Shown: positions 34,973-46,987 of the stretch, piece by piece
Layout: each line of letters begins with the position of its first letter
Position numbering within the stretch: position 1 is the stretch's first letter
DNA from: Dactylonectria macrodidyma
Taxonomy: Eukaryota > Ascomycota > Sordariomycetes > Hypocreales > Nectriaceae
Reading direction: 5' to 3'
DNA: 64,000 nt
Assembly: GCA_020744425.1 (NCBI GenBank)
Contig: JAGMUV010000019.1
Location: 1,178,001 to 1,242,000, forward strand
Notes under the pieces: generated by a model
Told to the model about the DNA's origin: nothing
Databases searched by the model: none
The model's input: the letters and a program-made list of their open reading frames with translations, nothing else
Made by a program: the position numbers and the translations under genes

Positions 34973-37188
34973 CGGGTATCTAGTCTCACAGACGGGGATG
35001 TCTCTTCGAAATGGGTTCTGATATCAGTGGGATGGGTAGGCGAATATTACGGGGCCGGCTTGATGGTGGACGACTTGATGGTGGACGGTTTGACAATGAG
35101 GAAGCTCGCAGGGGTGTGGCAGTTCTCAGCACTTCTCCTCGGTTGCCTAAAAGCAACTGAATGTCCCAGTTGTGTCTCGAGTAGGTAGGGTTGAGAGACG
35201 GTTGGGAAGAATGGTGGGTGTGAGGGTGGTATATGAAGGGTTGAGAAGTGGGCGGCCACGGGGAATCCAGAATCAGCAGTTCACAAGGCAAGAGCTTTGA
35301 AAGAGGGGAATAGACTTGAAAAGGATGGGGTGAAGGTGGGCATGATTTGAGGGCGACTGGACAATCAAATATGCATGGCATCTTGCAAGCCACCAACCGC
35401 CAAGGTCGGAATGCGACACACCAGTCAGCTTGCAGAATGAAGCTACCGAGAGCTTTGCCACAGCATGCGGGAAGACGGCACACTTACTGGTACGTCGTAT
35501 CTGCTACGTACCTCCTTTCCACACGCGAAGGCGAGGGAATAGACTTTCTCCATCAGAAGCTCGATGTTCAGACATATTTCTGCACGGTGATGGGGCCAGC
35601 AAGCCGTCGAGTCTGAGTTCATGGGGCTCCGATTGGGCCACCACCCCAGCACAGGTAGCTCGGTTGGCGTGTCGTTGCACTTTGCACTTTGGAGACCGAA
35701 ACGCCGCAGTGCAACTCCCGCAAGCCGTCCGCACTCGCATATTACATGTGCGGGGGGATACAGGTACGAGATACAAGTATCTGTCCTGCTTCATATGTAC
35801 GAGATGCAAGTACACACATGCTAGGTGCACGGTATATGCACCAAGATGGCACGCCGCCATGGCAACAGACGAAACTGGCTTCACAAAACTAGGGGACCCA
35901 GAGACTTGGCCGCTGGAGTGCGCCCCTCTCCGCGTCTGCGTGTGACCTTATCGGGCACAAAGAGAGACGGCGGCGGCGGAGGAGAGGGGAACCGGGTGCG
36001 GAGGCCGATGGGGCGGACCCTGGATCCTGGATCCTTGCAATGCTTGCGACAGCTTGCGTGCGCCCTCTGATTACCGAACCCAAGGTTGGAGCAGTGAGTG
36101 GCGTTTGCGTTTGTCTTCTCTTGGAAAGCGACAATGCCAGAGGTTGGCCCCTCTAGGGCAAGTGGGCAGACATGATTTCCGCGGGCCTTGAGCTAAGAGA
36201 ACGGCCATGATTTACAGGCCCCGAGCTTGAAGCCATTGCGATCCAACCGGGTCATTGTGGGAGCTGCTCCCATGGTCCAACGTGGCAATCGCCGTTGTGG
36301 CTACAAGACAAGGCTTTAAGCACGAACTCAAGCCCCAGGCACACAAACATGCCGGGGAAATCCGCCGTGTTGGGCTCCTTTGGGGTGCCTCTGGCTCCAA
36401 GGTGGTTGCGGGATGCATCTCAACGTTCAAGGATCCATTTAGATTACGCCCATCAGCGATTAGAGAGTTGGGGACATGGGCTGATGTCGAACTCAATGAC
36501 ACTAGTCGCCAGTGTCCAGTCCCCTAGACACAACATGCTGCGTCGCTCGGACGCAGACATGCAGGACGTCGACTGGCAGCCGGCTCCCCTAATCCCAGCA
36601 GCTCTCGGCCGAAGCGTTGCACTCCGTTTTGCGTTTAGCATAGGGTCGTCAGGATGAATGAGAGCTAACCCTTTCAACCCTGTATCTGCTTGGGGGACAA
36701 CTAGACCCAGAGTGGGGAGAGGCAACAAGGCTGCCTGAACACACAGCTCCAAGCGTTGTAACTGGCTAACGAGGCGTCTTGTTAGCTCCGATCTAACAAG
36801 CAAGGAACTCCTGTGCTCGATCCCAGATTTGGCACCATCTCCCAAGCTAAGTCGGATGCCGGCTGGCGCAGACGCACAGCCCTCAACGCCACGGTATCAG
36901 CAGGAATTGCCATGGGCGATTGGGATGAACCTGAACGAATCCCCTAACGCACGTTTGGGGAGGGTGTGAGAAGAGAGTGGGAGAGGGTGGGAGAGGGTGA
37001 CATCTTTCCGCTGTCCAAATCCTAGCCGATGGGATAGTGGTGTGATTGAAAAGATTTTGGGGCCGGGAGCACGTCCGGCTAGAGCCATGATATGATGCTA
37101 TTAGCAGTCCAGTCGAGGAAAGTTACGGCCACGCTCGGCTCACAGCTGAAGGACAAGAAACTTAACTCAAAAACGAGATCATGGAAAT

Positions 37189-37215
37189 GGGGGGGGGGGG
37201 GGGGGGGGGGGGGGG
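37189..37215 (+). repeat. G27 homopolymer
   Basis: An uninterrupted run of 27 G on the + strand, confirmed by nine consecutive Pro codons in the opposite frame. It lies in non-coding DNA. The exact length is likely to vary between isolates and assemblies. Confidence 0.9.
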
Positions 37216-37760
37216 CTTTGACACGTGTTGCGAAAGCAAATCACTAAAATACTGTATGGCAATTGCATGCCCGCTAATGTGACCAGCTAGACCCATCTCA
37301 GATGGCGAAGAGCGATGGGAAATCGTCGACGCGATCGCAAACCCAGGTTGGAGGGTTCTGGACGCAAGGGCTCGCCGACACCAATGCAGAGCAGAGCGTT
37401 CCAAGCCCAGCAGGGCGCACGCCACCCCCAGAGGCCACTTTTACAGCTGGAAAAACCAAGTCGTGGGCATGTTGGGCAGTGGCTTACAGTCATATGTCAA
37501 AAAGTTTGCCATAAGCGGCCAGAAAGATGGCTTTTTTGTTGGCGATTTGTAGTCTAGACCATTTTGCAGAATGCGAATATCAGGACCAAGGTTCAAGCCA
37601 GGTCCCCTGGCCAGCGGCCGTTTTCGCCGTCCCCTCGAGTTTCTGTGTTACCCTCCAGAGCTCCCAGGATCCCTGCTTGCTGCATGTACCCTGGGACGGC
37701 AGTTCAGTGTGCGTCCAGGCACTGTGAAGATTATGACGACTTGGCTGGCAGGGTTTGTGT

Positions 37761-37781
37761 ACGTAGTACGTAGTACGTAGT
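37761..37781. repeat. 7-bp tandem repeat ACGTAGT x3
   Basis: Three exact copies of ACGTAGT in non-coding DNA. No function is evident. Confidence 0.9.
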
Positions 37782-38660
37782 ATGGTTCGTTGGCTGGCTG
37801 CTTGGTTCGCTGGCATGGTGGTATTTTGGCAGGAAGCAGCTGAAAGACCAGGACCTCAGAACTAAGACCTAAGACCAGGACACTCGCAGATATAGCCAGC
37901 TCATATCACATGCCACTAAGGCATCTGGGGACCAGCGCTGATGGGAAAGGGTCCATGGGCGACTGGTCGATGGGGGAATGGCCCATGGCGAAATGGCACG
38001 CTCTCCAATGGCCGCGCGGTCAGCGAGGAGTGACTAATTAGCCGATCCTACGTTCAAGCTTTTCCTAGGGCAACGAGATTTGAGGCTCTCAAGAAGTGCC
38101 GATCCCCCTCCAAGGGCTCATCCCTCTGTCCTCCAAGGTCATTGGGGTCTCTCGAGAGCCCGCTCATCCAGTAGCAGATCCGGAGAGAACAACCCGTCGT
38201 TCTCCGGGCTAGCTCCGTGATGCCCACGCCCAAGCACCGGCGTCGACGCCTCGTTGTCCTCCACATCTCCACCCCCTCTTTGCTGGATTGCTGGCGTCCA
38301 AGCCTCTAAACCACCCCCCAGGCGAACCGGTGCCAACCGTTGGCAGCATCTCTCTCACTGATGATTGGGGCATAGCGACGTTGGAGAATACTGGGTCTTT
38401 GCTCCGCAGCGAACCGAAGACGACGCCAACGCCATCGGAGGGCGCCGCCAGATCGATGTCCCCAGCTGCCGAGACGAACGCCTCTTGATGAACGGGCTCG
38501 TCTTATTAGCCATAAGGACCTTGGCTAACTTGCAAGTGGGCTAGCCTGCACACTGCAACAAACGTTGGCTCCATGAGGTTGGTAAGGTTTATGGACAACA
38601 CGAGGGTCCGAGAGGCGTCTTCGAGGCAAAACAGAGACAGGGCACAAGACGGGTAACCTC

Positions 38661-38760
38661 GTGGGAGTCGTGGGAGTCGTGGCCATCCCATTCCATCCCA
38701 TCCCATCCCATGCCTCTCGCCCACACTTGCGGCTGGCTGGCTGGCTGGCTGGCTGGCTGG
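38661..38760. repeat. Cluster of short tandem repeats (GTGGGAGTC, CATCC, GGCT)
   Basis: Three adjacent simple repeats: GTGGGAGTC-type (38661-38682), CATCC/CATTC (about 38684-38710) and seven and a half copies of GGCT (38731-38760). They lie in the gene-poor interval. Confidence 0.85.
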
Positions 38761-39519
38761 GGGACACATACACACAGCTCGTCAGCCCGCATGAGCAACC
38801 CCGCTCCGCGATGCAACATTATGGTGTTGACGGGGAAGCGACCAACCCGAGCCGCGATGGATCTAATCCTAAGGGTCAAAACAATCTGGCCCCTGCCCGA
38901 TTCCGTGTGGTCCCTCTCTTTGAGGCTATTCTCGATCCAGGTCCGCCTAGGTCGCCAATGCCTTCTGCTTTTTTGCTGGCTGCGCTGGAACTTGCCACCA
39001 GGGGCAGGTAGACCCGATGCCAAGTTTCGTGCCCGCTCTGATTTCCCGACCCCGCGACGGCCCAAGAACAGCTTCAAGCCTTCAACAAGGCGCAAATAAA
39101 GCTACCTAATAAATGTTATTTCGCAATCAAGCCATTTCCCTAGTAGCCTTTGTCCGCTTCCCTTTCAGTTGTCCAGGCGCGGCCGTGGCTTGTTGCCCCA
39201 GGCCACATCGGGCCAGCCTCTAAGTCGACTTTTTTGACGGGTGTGCCCTGTCTGTGGAGGTGAGTACCGATCATGGTCCAGGAGGCATCTTCCTTTCTCG
39301 CAACACGAGCTCTGGCGAGCTTAATGGCATTTGCACTTGAAGCTACTCTGTACGGGCACCAATGGGCGGCCGCGAGGTAACTTTGAAGCTATTGAAGCAC
39401 AACCGCAATGCTGACCCAGGCCATGCCTGTAACGGCTGCTGCAGGTCATACTTCTGCACTTGTGCACTTCTGCGCTTCTGCAGCCCGTATGTACGCAAAC
39501 CCTGCTTTCGACAGCATAC

Positions 39520-39632
39520 CTATCTCTCTCTCACTGTCTCCTTCTATCTCTCTCCCTCTCCCTCTCCCTCTCCCTCTCCCTCTCTCTCACACACTCTCTC
39601 CCTCCCTCTCTCTCCCTCTCGCTCCTTGGCTC
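39520..39632 (+). repeat. CT-rich microsatellite with CCCTCT units
   Basis: About 110 nt of nearly pure pyrimidine containing five or six CCCTCT units and shorter CT runs. It is purely non-coding. Confidence 0.85.
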
Positions 39633-40654
39633 ATTAGTACATACTACGTACATGCCCCCTCGTTAGTGCATCTCACCGGCCCCATCCTGCCTTGCCAATC
39701 CGTCCTCCCACAGCAATCCGTCTCATCGTCTCATCGACTCGGCCGGGGGGGTTGTGTCGCACAAGCCCGGGGATTGGCGCGCGGCTGTCCCCCTCGCACA
39801 CAACTTGGCCAGCAAGGTTTCGAACCGTCCGTGTAAGAGCGCCCGCTTGGTGCAAAACGAGCCTCGCTCTGTCCATTCTTCCTGACACCACACCATCTTT
39901 CAACACTTTTCCCCCCATCCTTGCTGAGGTCTGGCCCTGTAATCTCCAGTTTTTTTATCTTTTTGTATTTCTCCCTCTCGGGGGGTTTAATTGCGGGCTT
40001 CATGGTGACACAAAGGAGGTTATCAAAATGGCGCCCTCCCAGGCCTAGATTCCGCTAATATCCCCGATCGACCGCGCAACCCACGACAGCTTTAGCGCAA
40101 ATAACACGCGGGTAATAATTTCCTAGGCTCTGACTGATCTGGTGGTCTGTGCTGTCTTGGCGAACTGTAGGACGACGGATGGGGAAAACCCATTGACGCC
40201 GGGCTGATTTATTAGTTGATAGAAATAACAAGCCAAACGATGGGCTGGCTCATCTCCCGCACCCGGAGTTGCCAACATGGGACGAGATGAGTTTGTTTGC
40301 CCTGGTGGTGCTCTGAAACCGCAAGAGATCGGTTTTTCGCTGACGGTCAGATCATACTAATGCTGGAATTACGCCAAGGCGAAAAACAGCAGCCACACCT
40401 CGGATCTTGAACCTTGTGCCCCTCGCCAAGTTGATCAACGTGTTTATGGAACGTCATTCAGCATATACTCAAGCCGAGTTTTCGCTACCGTAGAAATCAC
40501 GTACAGCTCTTTTTTCAGTCCCCAGATTCTTTGACTTGGAGATTGATCAATTTCTCTTAGCATCCCTCCATCATGACCCTCGGATCCCCTGGGTTCCTGA
40601 ACTAGACCACCCCTTCGCGGCTCTTTTTGTTGCCCCCTTCTTACACAGTCCTTG

Positions 40655-40690
40655 CCCTCTCCCCCCCCCCCCCCTCCCCCCCATCCCCCT
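40655..40690 (+). repeat. C-rich homopolymeric tract
   Basis: A run of about 14 C, one T, then seven more C and further C-rich sequence, with matching G tracts on the other strand. Confidence 0.8.
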
Positions 40691-40865
40691 TCTCCCCGTC
40701 ATCGATTGAGCGGAGTCTCCGACCTTAGCTCTAGTTCGCGATCGTAAAAACGGCTTTTGTCTCCGAAGGTCCGTGTTACCAGTCCGATCGGCCCAGAGTG
40801 CCGAATGACATGATTCTCTGATGGTGTTCGTGTCATCCACTGTATTTATCAGCGTCTGCTCCACA

Positions 40866-40887
40866 AATGGAGACAGGTGTCTCCATT
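40866..40887. repeat. Perfect 10-bp inverted repeat (hairpin or operator-like)
   Basis: AATGGAGACA and its exact reverse complement TGTCTCCATT are separated by only GG. It could form a short hairpin in RNA or a palindromic protein-binding site. No adjacent gene is visible. Confidence 0.7.
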
Positions 40888-41600
40888 AGTCTATTGTTGA
40901 AAATGTGACCCTGAGACGATTGCTCTTGATGGGGGTCCGTGAGCATTGCGGTATTTGATGGGGTTGGTGGGTTTTTGTTGTCTATTCTCATCAAGGTAAT
41001 TTTTGCCACATTTGGATACAGTCACTCGGCCATGTAACTCGTGGCTTCGCCCCTAAATCCACACCATCAAGCACCGGGCGTCTCTTGATGGTCCTTGGGA
41101 GAGATATCACCCATTTGTTGTGGTTGTGGTGGTGTGTCTTCACGCCCGTCCATCATCTTCCAGCATATTCGGAATTTGCTCGGAACACACTGGTCCGGAC
41201 ATCCAAGTCACTTGGCTCTCTACAGAGTGATAGCCATCATCCACTTCCGACGATACCCCATCGTACGCCTCTTTTAATGAGGTATCACCCAGGACTACGA
41301 TAAGCGGGCCATGGCTGTCGAGCATTGTAGGTATGAACACACACGTGTTCGGGAGCCTGTTCGGCAGTTTAGGGTTGGTTTGTGAGAAAACACCACGGAG
41401 AGAATTCCGGTCCATTGACCCGGTGGTCTTTCATCCACCCTCTATTTCATAGCTCGGTTGCCTATCTTCCGCTTGCTGGCGAGCGTAAGATGCTCCGCTT
41501 GTGGGAGAATAGGCTCGGGTCTCTACTCCCGGTAAGTGACCCAGATATTTGCGACGAATATTTGTCTGTAGTCTCCATGCTCCCTCTACCCACTTAACAA

Positions 41601-44500
41601 CTTGTCTCTGGACGCTGTCTGGGCTGCTCGACTATTCATCTTAGGAAACCCGATTCCATCTAACTTTCACCTCGGTAATTTCAAACCTACCGGTTGGTCA
41701 CGGCTTGATGATCGCGAGTTACCCACCAAGCGGCCCATATTCAAGTGGAACATCAGTCTCCCGAGTACGTCCTAAGTGGGCAATGTGTCATTCCCCCTAC
41801 CAAATTAAGACCTGTGACAAGTGTACCGCATGTATTCTTATAAGCCAAGCCCCCTAGCTACAGTGATACGCACGAAGATCCAGGAGGTAACACAAGCCAA
41901 GGAAGGTAGATGTAGGAGTATTTGATGCGTGATTTGGACCCTGATAACATGCAGGAGCTAGTAGAAATGCAAACCTATTCATTGAAGACAGTACCATCGA
42001 TGACTTTCAACAACTTTTTCTCTTAACTCTTGCGAAGTGTACCAAACGATGAAGAAATTCCCATGTCACCTTCTCGGGGTTTAGGGGTGCTGCTGAAGCT
42101 AGAAATACCCACATTGTGAACCTAAGAAAAGAATGACATTAAGACAAAGTCGGAATATGACAAACTAACGCTACAACGACGGCTTGGGGTAAGAAGGGGG
42201 TTTAGCCACTGAAAACACAGCAATCACATTGCCTTTCTTGAATATTGACACTATTATACTGATGAGACCGATATCCTCTATTGCTGCAGACTTTTCCAAG
42301 TAACATTAACACGACATTGTGATGTAGTTGAGTTCAGGTGAATGAGACAAGGGGAGGTGATTTTGGGACGCTCAAAGATCATTTCGTTCTTGGATGAATG
42401 AACTAACACCCGATGATTATGGTCGGGTTCATGATATGTTAATTCGTTCTTGTATGAATGAGATATAGGTGGCAGCTTTGTTAGGAATCACGTTGCTTCG
42501 TTTGTGGATGTATGAAACAATTGGAGGTGTCTCCAGTAGGAGACTTCACCTCATGTAGTTTTTCGCATACTCGACACATTCGAGAAGATCTACGATACTA
42601 TCTACATGCGGGATTCATCAGATCCTACATGCACTTGCATTTTGCCACGACAAGTGCTGGTCGCTACAATCTGGTTTTATGGTTGACGACCAAGCTCATG
42701 CCAGTTGAACTCGAACAGTTTTCCCTTTCCCTCGCATATCAATATTTTATCCATATGGCCACTTTTTTTTATACTAAGTGACTCGTCGACTTGACTTGTG
42801 TCGTTCGATACAGTGTCAATGAGACTAGTAATTGAGGCGCTTGACTAGGACAACAAGTTCATCATCCAGTTGAGGTTTTTAGCTGCATGATGACGCCACA
42901 TACGAATAATTGTAAGGATTCGTCTCCATACTGGCGAATGTATTTGATGAAGGGAATTAGCACCTTTCTGGGGTTTCACACCGATTGTATGAGAGGCTTG
43001 GTGTCCTGTAAGGTGATCAGTCGTCGGGCAAATCCACGGTTGTTGGAATCCTAGAAACTAAATGTTTGGGCATGAAATTATGTCAGAATTTCTGACACAG
43101 CACGCTTGTCTGTAGGCTGTTTTGACTCATTTACATCTCTTACCTATCCTGGGCAGAGCCTCCTGTTTCCCGAAGACTTCTCACAACCTCTGACTGTCCA
43201 GGGTAGCATAGTTGCGGTTGTGTCTAGTTTCATATCTGATCCATGAGTCATTCAAGTGGATTATGGTGCAAATAAGGAGTACTGGATAGAGCTACCAGGA
43301 TAGTGACTATAATCTTCGATGAAGGAAATAGCAATTGGTTCTTGTGTTTGGCTGAAGAGCCCGTCGTTTCCAGCTCTTGAGGGATCCGTCCAGTCTATCA
43401 AACCCACCTAAGATTGAAAATAATAACCATATATGAGTAGATCCGACCAACATTTGGAGAACATAGTTGAATACACACCGCGAGTCGTCTCGCTTTACTA
43501 ACTTGGATCTTTCGTTTTACCCTATAACCGACCATTTCAAAGATTCCTCCTGGGTCCCGACTCGTGAAAAGTGCAAGGGAGAGGGCGATTGAGCCCAATA
43601 CCAATGTGCCTGCTTGCCTGCGTGGGAAGAAATTTGCGCATTGCACATATTAGTAACGAGGAAGTGCCGTTGTGCAAGATTTTTGGTTTAACAAGAGCAT
43701 AGATGATGCTGCGAAAACTCAGCTCTTCAAAGTCACTCCCTATGGCAATCCGAGTCATCTAGTTCCCGTTACGGCAGAACTTGAATTTCGCGGGGCGCTC
43801 TGCCAAAGAGGATGTTTCTTCAAGGGCTGTTTGTTCTTTCTGTCCGTGTTTCTTCCATCCAAATTCCGGTTCTACTTTTACAGGACTGGGAAATATTCAT
43901 AGAGTAAGGGTGGTTATGAACGGGGTCGTGGTTGCCAAGATTGAAACTTACAAGCCGGCTTTTTTGGGGTACATTTCGTGAATCAAAACTACTGAACTTT
44001 GTCTCGCCATTGAAAAATTCATGTTTGTGACGTGTGGCCCTCTTTGCATTCCTCCCAATCCGACTTCTTATCCTTGGGGTTGCATTTAACGTCATCGACA
44101 TGTCAGCATCTCCTTGTCACTCTACCGGCGCGTTTCTGTGTCAAAGCTCTTCGTTGGCCGTTGATTCAGGCTGAAAGCTCCGCAAGAACCCCCTCTTTGG
44201 AGGCGCTGATGACGAAGAATGAAGCATACGAGTGGAGACTGAGAAACCTCGCTTGCAGTTGTGCAAGCAGCGGTTGGCTCATCCCTGGTCCCCTGCCATG
44301 CGCCTCTTGCTGCTGTTGTATGGTCTCGCAATAATCCTAGTCTTGGGTGATCGAATGCCCAAGGGATTGGATCTACGTGGTCAGCTCTGCCTGCGATCGG
44401 ATCCTACATATGCATATAGATGCTGGCTCCAGGTAAAGAGATACCTTGTTGCATGGCGTCTGACCAAGCGCTTTATTTCAACCACCATTGCCATACACCA
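41601..44500. other. Gene-poor interval, more AT-rich middle part
   Basis: This stretch is visibly richer in A and T than its flanks, and I could not recognise any intact or decayed protein in it. It contains the degenerate 54-60 bp tandem repeat. AT-enriched patches in filamentous fungi can be relics of repeat-induced point mutation, but no parent element is recognisable here, so this is only a possibility. Confidence 0.45.
42328..42540. repeat. Degenerate 54-60 bp tandem repeat, four units
   Basis: Related units begin near 42328, 42383, 42443 and 42497. The best-conserved core is TTCGTTCTTGNATGAATGA in units 2 and 3, 60 bp apart. Unit 4 has TTCGTTTGTGGATGTATGAA and unit 1 a more diverged copy ending GTGAATGAGA. 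Each unit is followed by purine-rich sequence, with GGNGGTG near its end in units 1, 3 and 4. Confidence 0.6.
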
Positions 44501-46987
44501 GCTGCTAACCTATGATGGTGGAAAATGGAAATCCCGAACGTGATATGTGAGCAGGGCCCAAGGGAGTCTTAAGTGCTTCCGGAGCTTGCGAGATCCCCTT
44601 CAACGGGGCTTGTTTATCACCCGTGACACCATCAGAAACTTTTTGCTGTCCTGGTTTGATAGAAGCTATTTCGGGAATCATTGCTAGAAGCGGTGACTTG
44701 ATACAAACACACTTCTGGATGAACCCGCCCTGAAGTCTCATGGTGGTGTTCTTTGAACGCCGAGATCTCTCCATTGTCCGTCTTTTTCTCTCGCTCACAT
44801 ATTGTTCCTAAATGGACCCATCAGGATGGCGGGATTCTAGTGGCATGTTCTTGATTTAGGCAATTCAGGCACCAGACGGTTTTATGATGTATCATGACAG
44901 CGTGCAGCCGGGGGGGATTGCTCCTTTTGGGCATGATGCAAAGTCGACATGTCTAAGCCAACCAATAGCGGGAGTGGGCTGTGGGTTTATTTAGCGTGAG
45001 ACATCAAAAAGTGACACCCTCCTGACCGTTCAAGCCATCTTAGCCTTCTCCGACCGGGCAGACTTGCCCCGCGGACGATGAGGCTAACGATGGCGGCCAC
45101 GATGGGCAAGTTTGCCCCGAGACTAGTGACGTTGAAGCGCATTTGGTGGGTGGCAATGGAGGATTTTCCCACAACCCTACGACTCTCCCTTATGTGGAGA
45201 CGTGGAGGATCTCTTTTTGGCAATCTTCTAAACTTGGTCATGGCGGGCGAAGACTGGATACGATCCTCGCCAACGCCGCAACGTCCGTCCATGAAGAAAC
45301 AAACAGGCATCTCACGGACCCTCAATCGGCAGTTCGTTCCTCAGACTTCCCCGAGCCCTTTTTTTCTCATCCCCATGAAATCCTGACGCGGAGAAGGGCT
45401 AAAACGTGGGGGCTGGTTGGTCTCCGTCCCATCTATCACGCGGCGCGTCCGCATGGATTGAATGATGGGGACTTTTCTCCCTAGGAATAGGCGAGGCCCA
45501 CGTTTGCGGTCAGCCTGGCCGGGGCCAAAATGCGTCCTTTGTTTTCTCCTTCCTCGGTGGTCCCTGAATATCTGCGCTAAGAAGGAGCAGCCTGACAGCT
45601 ATTGTGGATGTTCGTCTTGCTGTCGGAGTTACCATCGGGAGACTCTCGAGACCTACAAGAGATTCATTTCTGTCCGGGTTGAAGAGCGGTTGAAGATGGC
45701 CATGGCCTTGATTACTGCAGTGATACGGACTTCAATTGTGCTGTTTTATCATAGGCCCGGTAGATTGGCATCAGGCTGATCTCGCCGGGGAAAGGCAGCA
45801 GGTTGGATACCCATGTTGGATACCCATGTTGGATACCCATGTTGGAGACCCGTGATGCATTATGCAGTGCCGGGACCCTTTGATGCTCTTCCTTCGTATG
45901 GCTCGCCAGTATCCGCGAGACAATTACCAAGCCGTCAGGATCTGGCAAGATGGAGCAGATGAGGCATCCCATGATCCCAGTCTCATGTTAGCGCCGCCGG
46001 TTGGTTGCGGGCGGGCCGGAGACGTGATCGAGATGCCTTCGTGACCGGTGCATGGAGTTTTTTGCTTTCCTTTTTTCGATGCGTTACCAGAGTAAGAATT
46101 TCCGAGTCGCCGAACAAGACCCCAAAAAGGGATTTCGTCCAGGGCTAGCGAGTTACTTGTCATGATCAAGTCCGGCCCGGGGACATTGAGTCTACCGTCT
46201 AATTACCGGGCGCCATCATGCCCATTCTTGTTTCTTCCCTGTATCAGCGTGACGTACAATTGAGGCGAGATCAGGGCAACCCCGGCGAATCGAGGCCGAT
46301 CTAATCCAACGTGCGTTTTTTTGCTGGGTGCATGAGCTTGCATCAGCCTGGTCAGGGCACGCATCAGAGTGCATCTGCCGGCCCCGCGTTCTCCATAGAA
46401 ATGAACCATGATCTATTCTAGTCTGGTGGGGCTTCATCCTGAACAGGAGAGCGTCGGCGGCGCTAGAAGTATACGGTTAGAACCAGCGAAGCATCAGACT
46501 CCTAAGACACCTTCGCGAAGGCTAGACGAGGGTTCCATGGATCTTCTCCGGCGGCTCTAACCTGCTTGGTCTGTCTTGGGAGAGAAATTCTTTCCGACGG
46601 TGGGCCATCAACTCCCCCAGACCTCCACCACGCCGAGACACCAACAACCATATCGACACCAATTGTTGTGAGAAACCCGCGCGTCACCGTTGTTAGGACT
46701 GCCCGGATTGGCTGCCACTCGGGTCAGATCAGATCTTGTGGGGGGAAAGGATGAAGAGTTCATCTGAGGGGCGGGTGGGTAGCGAGGCAACTCGATACGA
46801 CCCGAATCGAATACATAAGGACAGCTTCCAGACGACATGATCAGGTCTTTTGTATCTCAAGCTCATCATCATTCTCAAGCTCATCCATCACTTGAAGCAC
46901 AAGCAACACACTGCCTGCCTCCTTTGACTTGAACTACATCTCCCAATTTCACAAACATAGTCCTTTGACTTATACACAACCTTCACA
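44501..46987. other. Gene-poor interval, right part, inositol oxygenase promoter side
   Basis: No supported gene. The last few hundred bases before 46988 should be the promoter and leader of the inositol oxygenase gene, with TCAAGCTCATC-type direct repeats at about 46857-46890. Confidence 0.5.
45802..45853. repeat. 13-bp tandem repeat, four units
   Basis: Three exact copies of GTTGGATACCCAT followed by a fourth with two changes. It is a small minisatellite in non-coding DNA. Confidence 0.95.

Larger units (their letters stand above)
34973..41600. other. Gene-poor interval, left part, with simple-sequence tracts
   Basis: No supported gene. The base composition resembles other intergenic DNA of the window. 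Open frames are short and motif-free. It contains a G27 run, a C-rich tract, a CT microsatellite, a GGCT repeat and a 22-nt inverted repeat, listed separately. It is on the promoter side of the bZIP gene. Confidence 0.55.
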
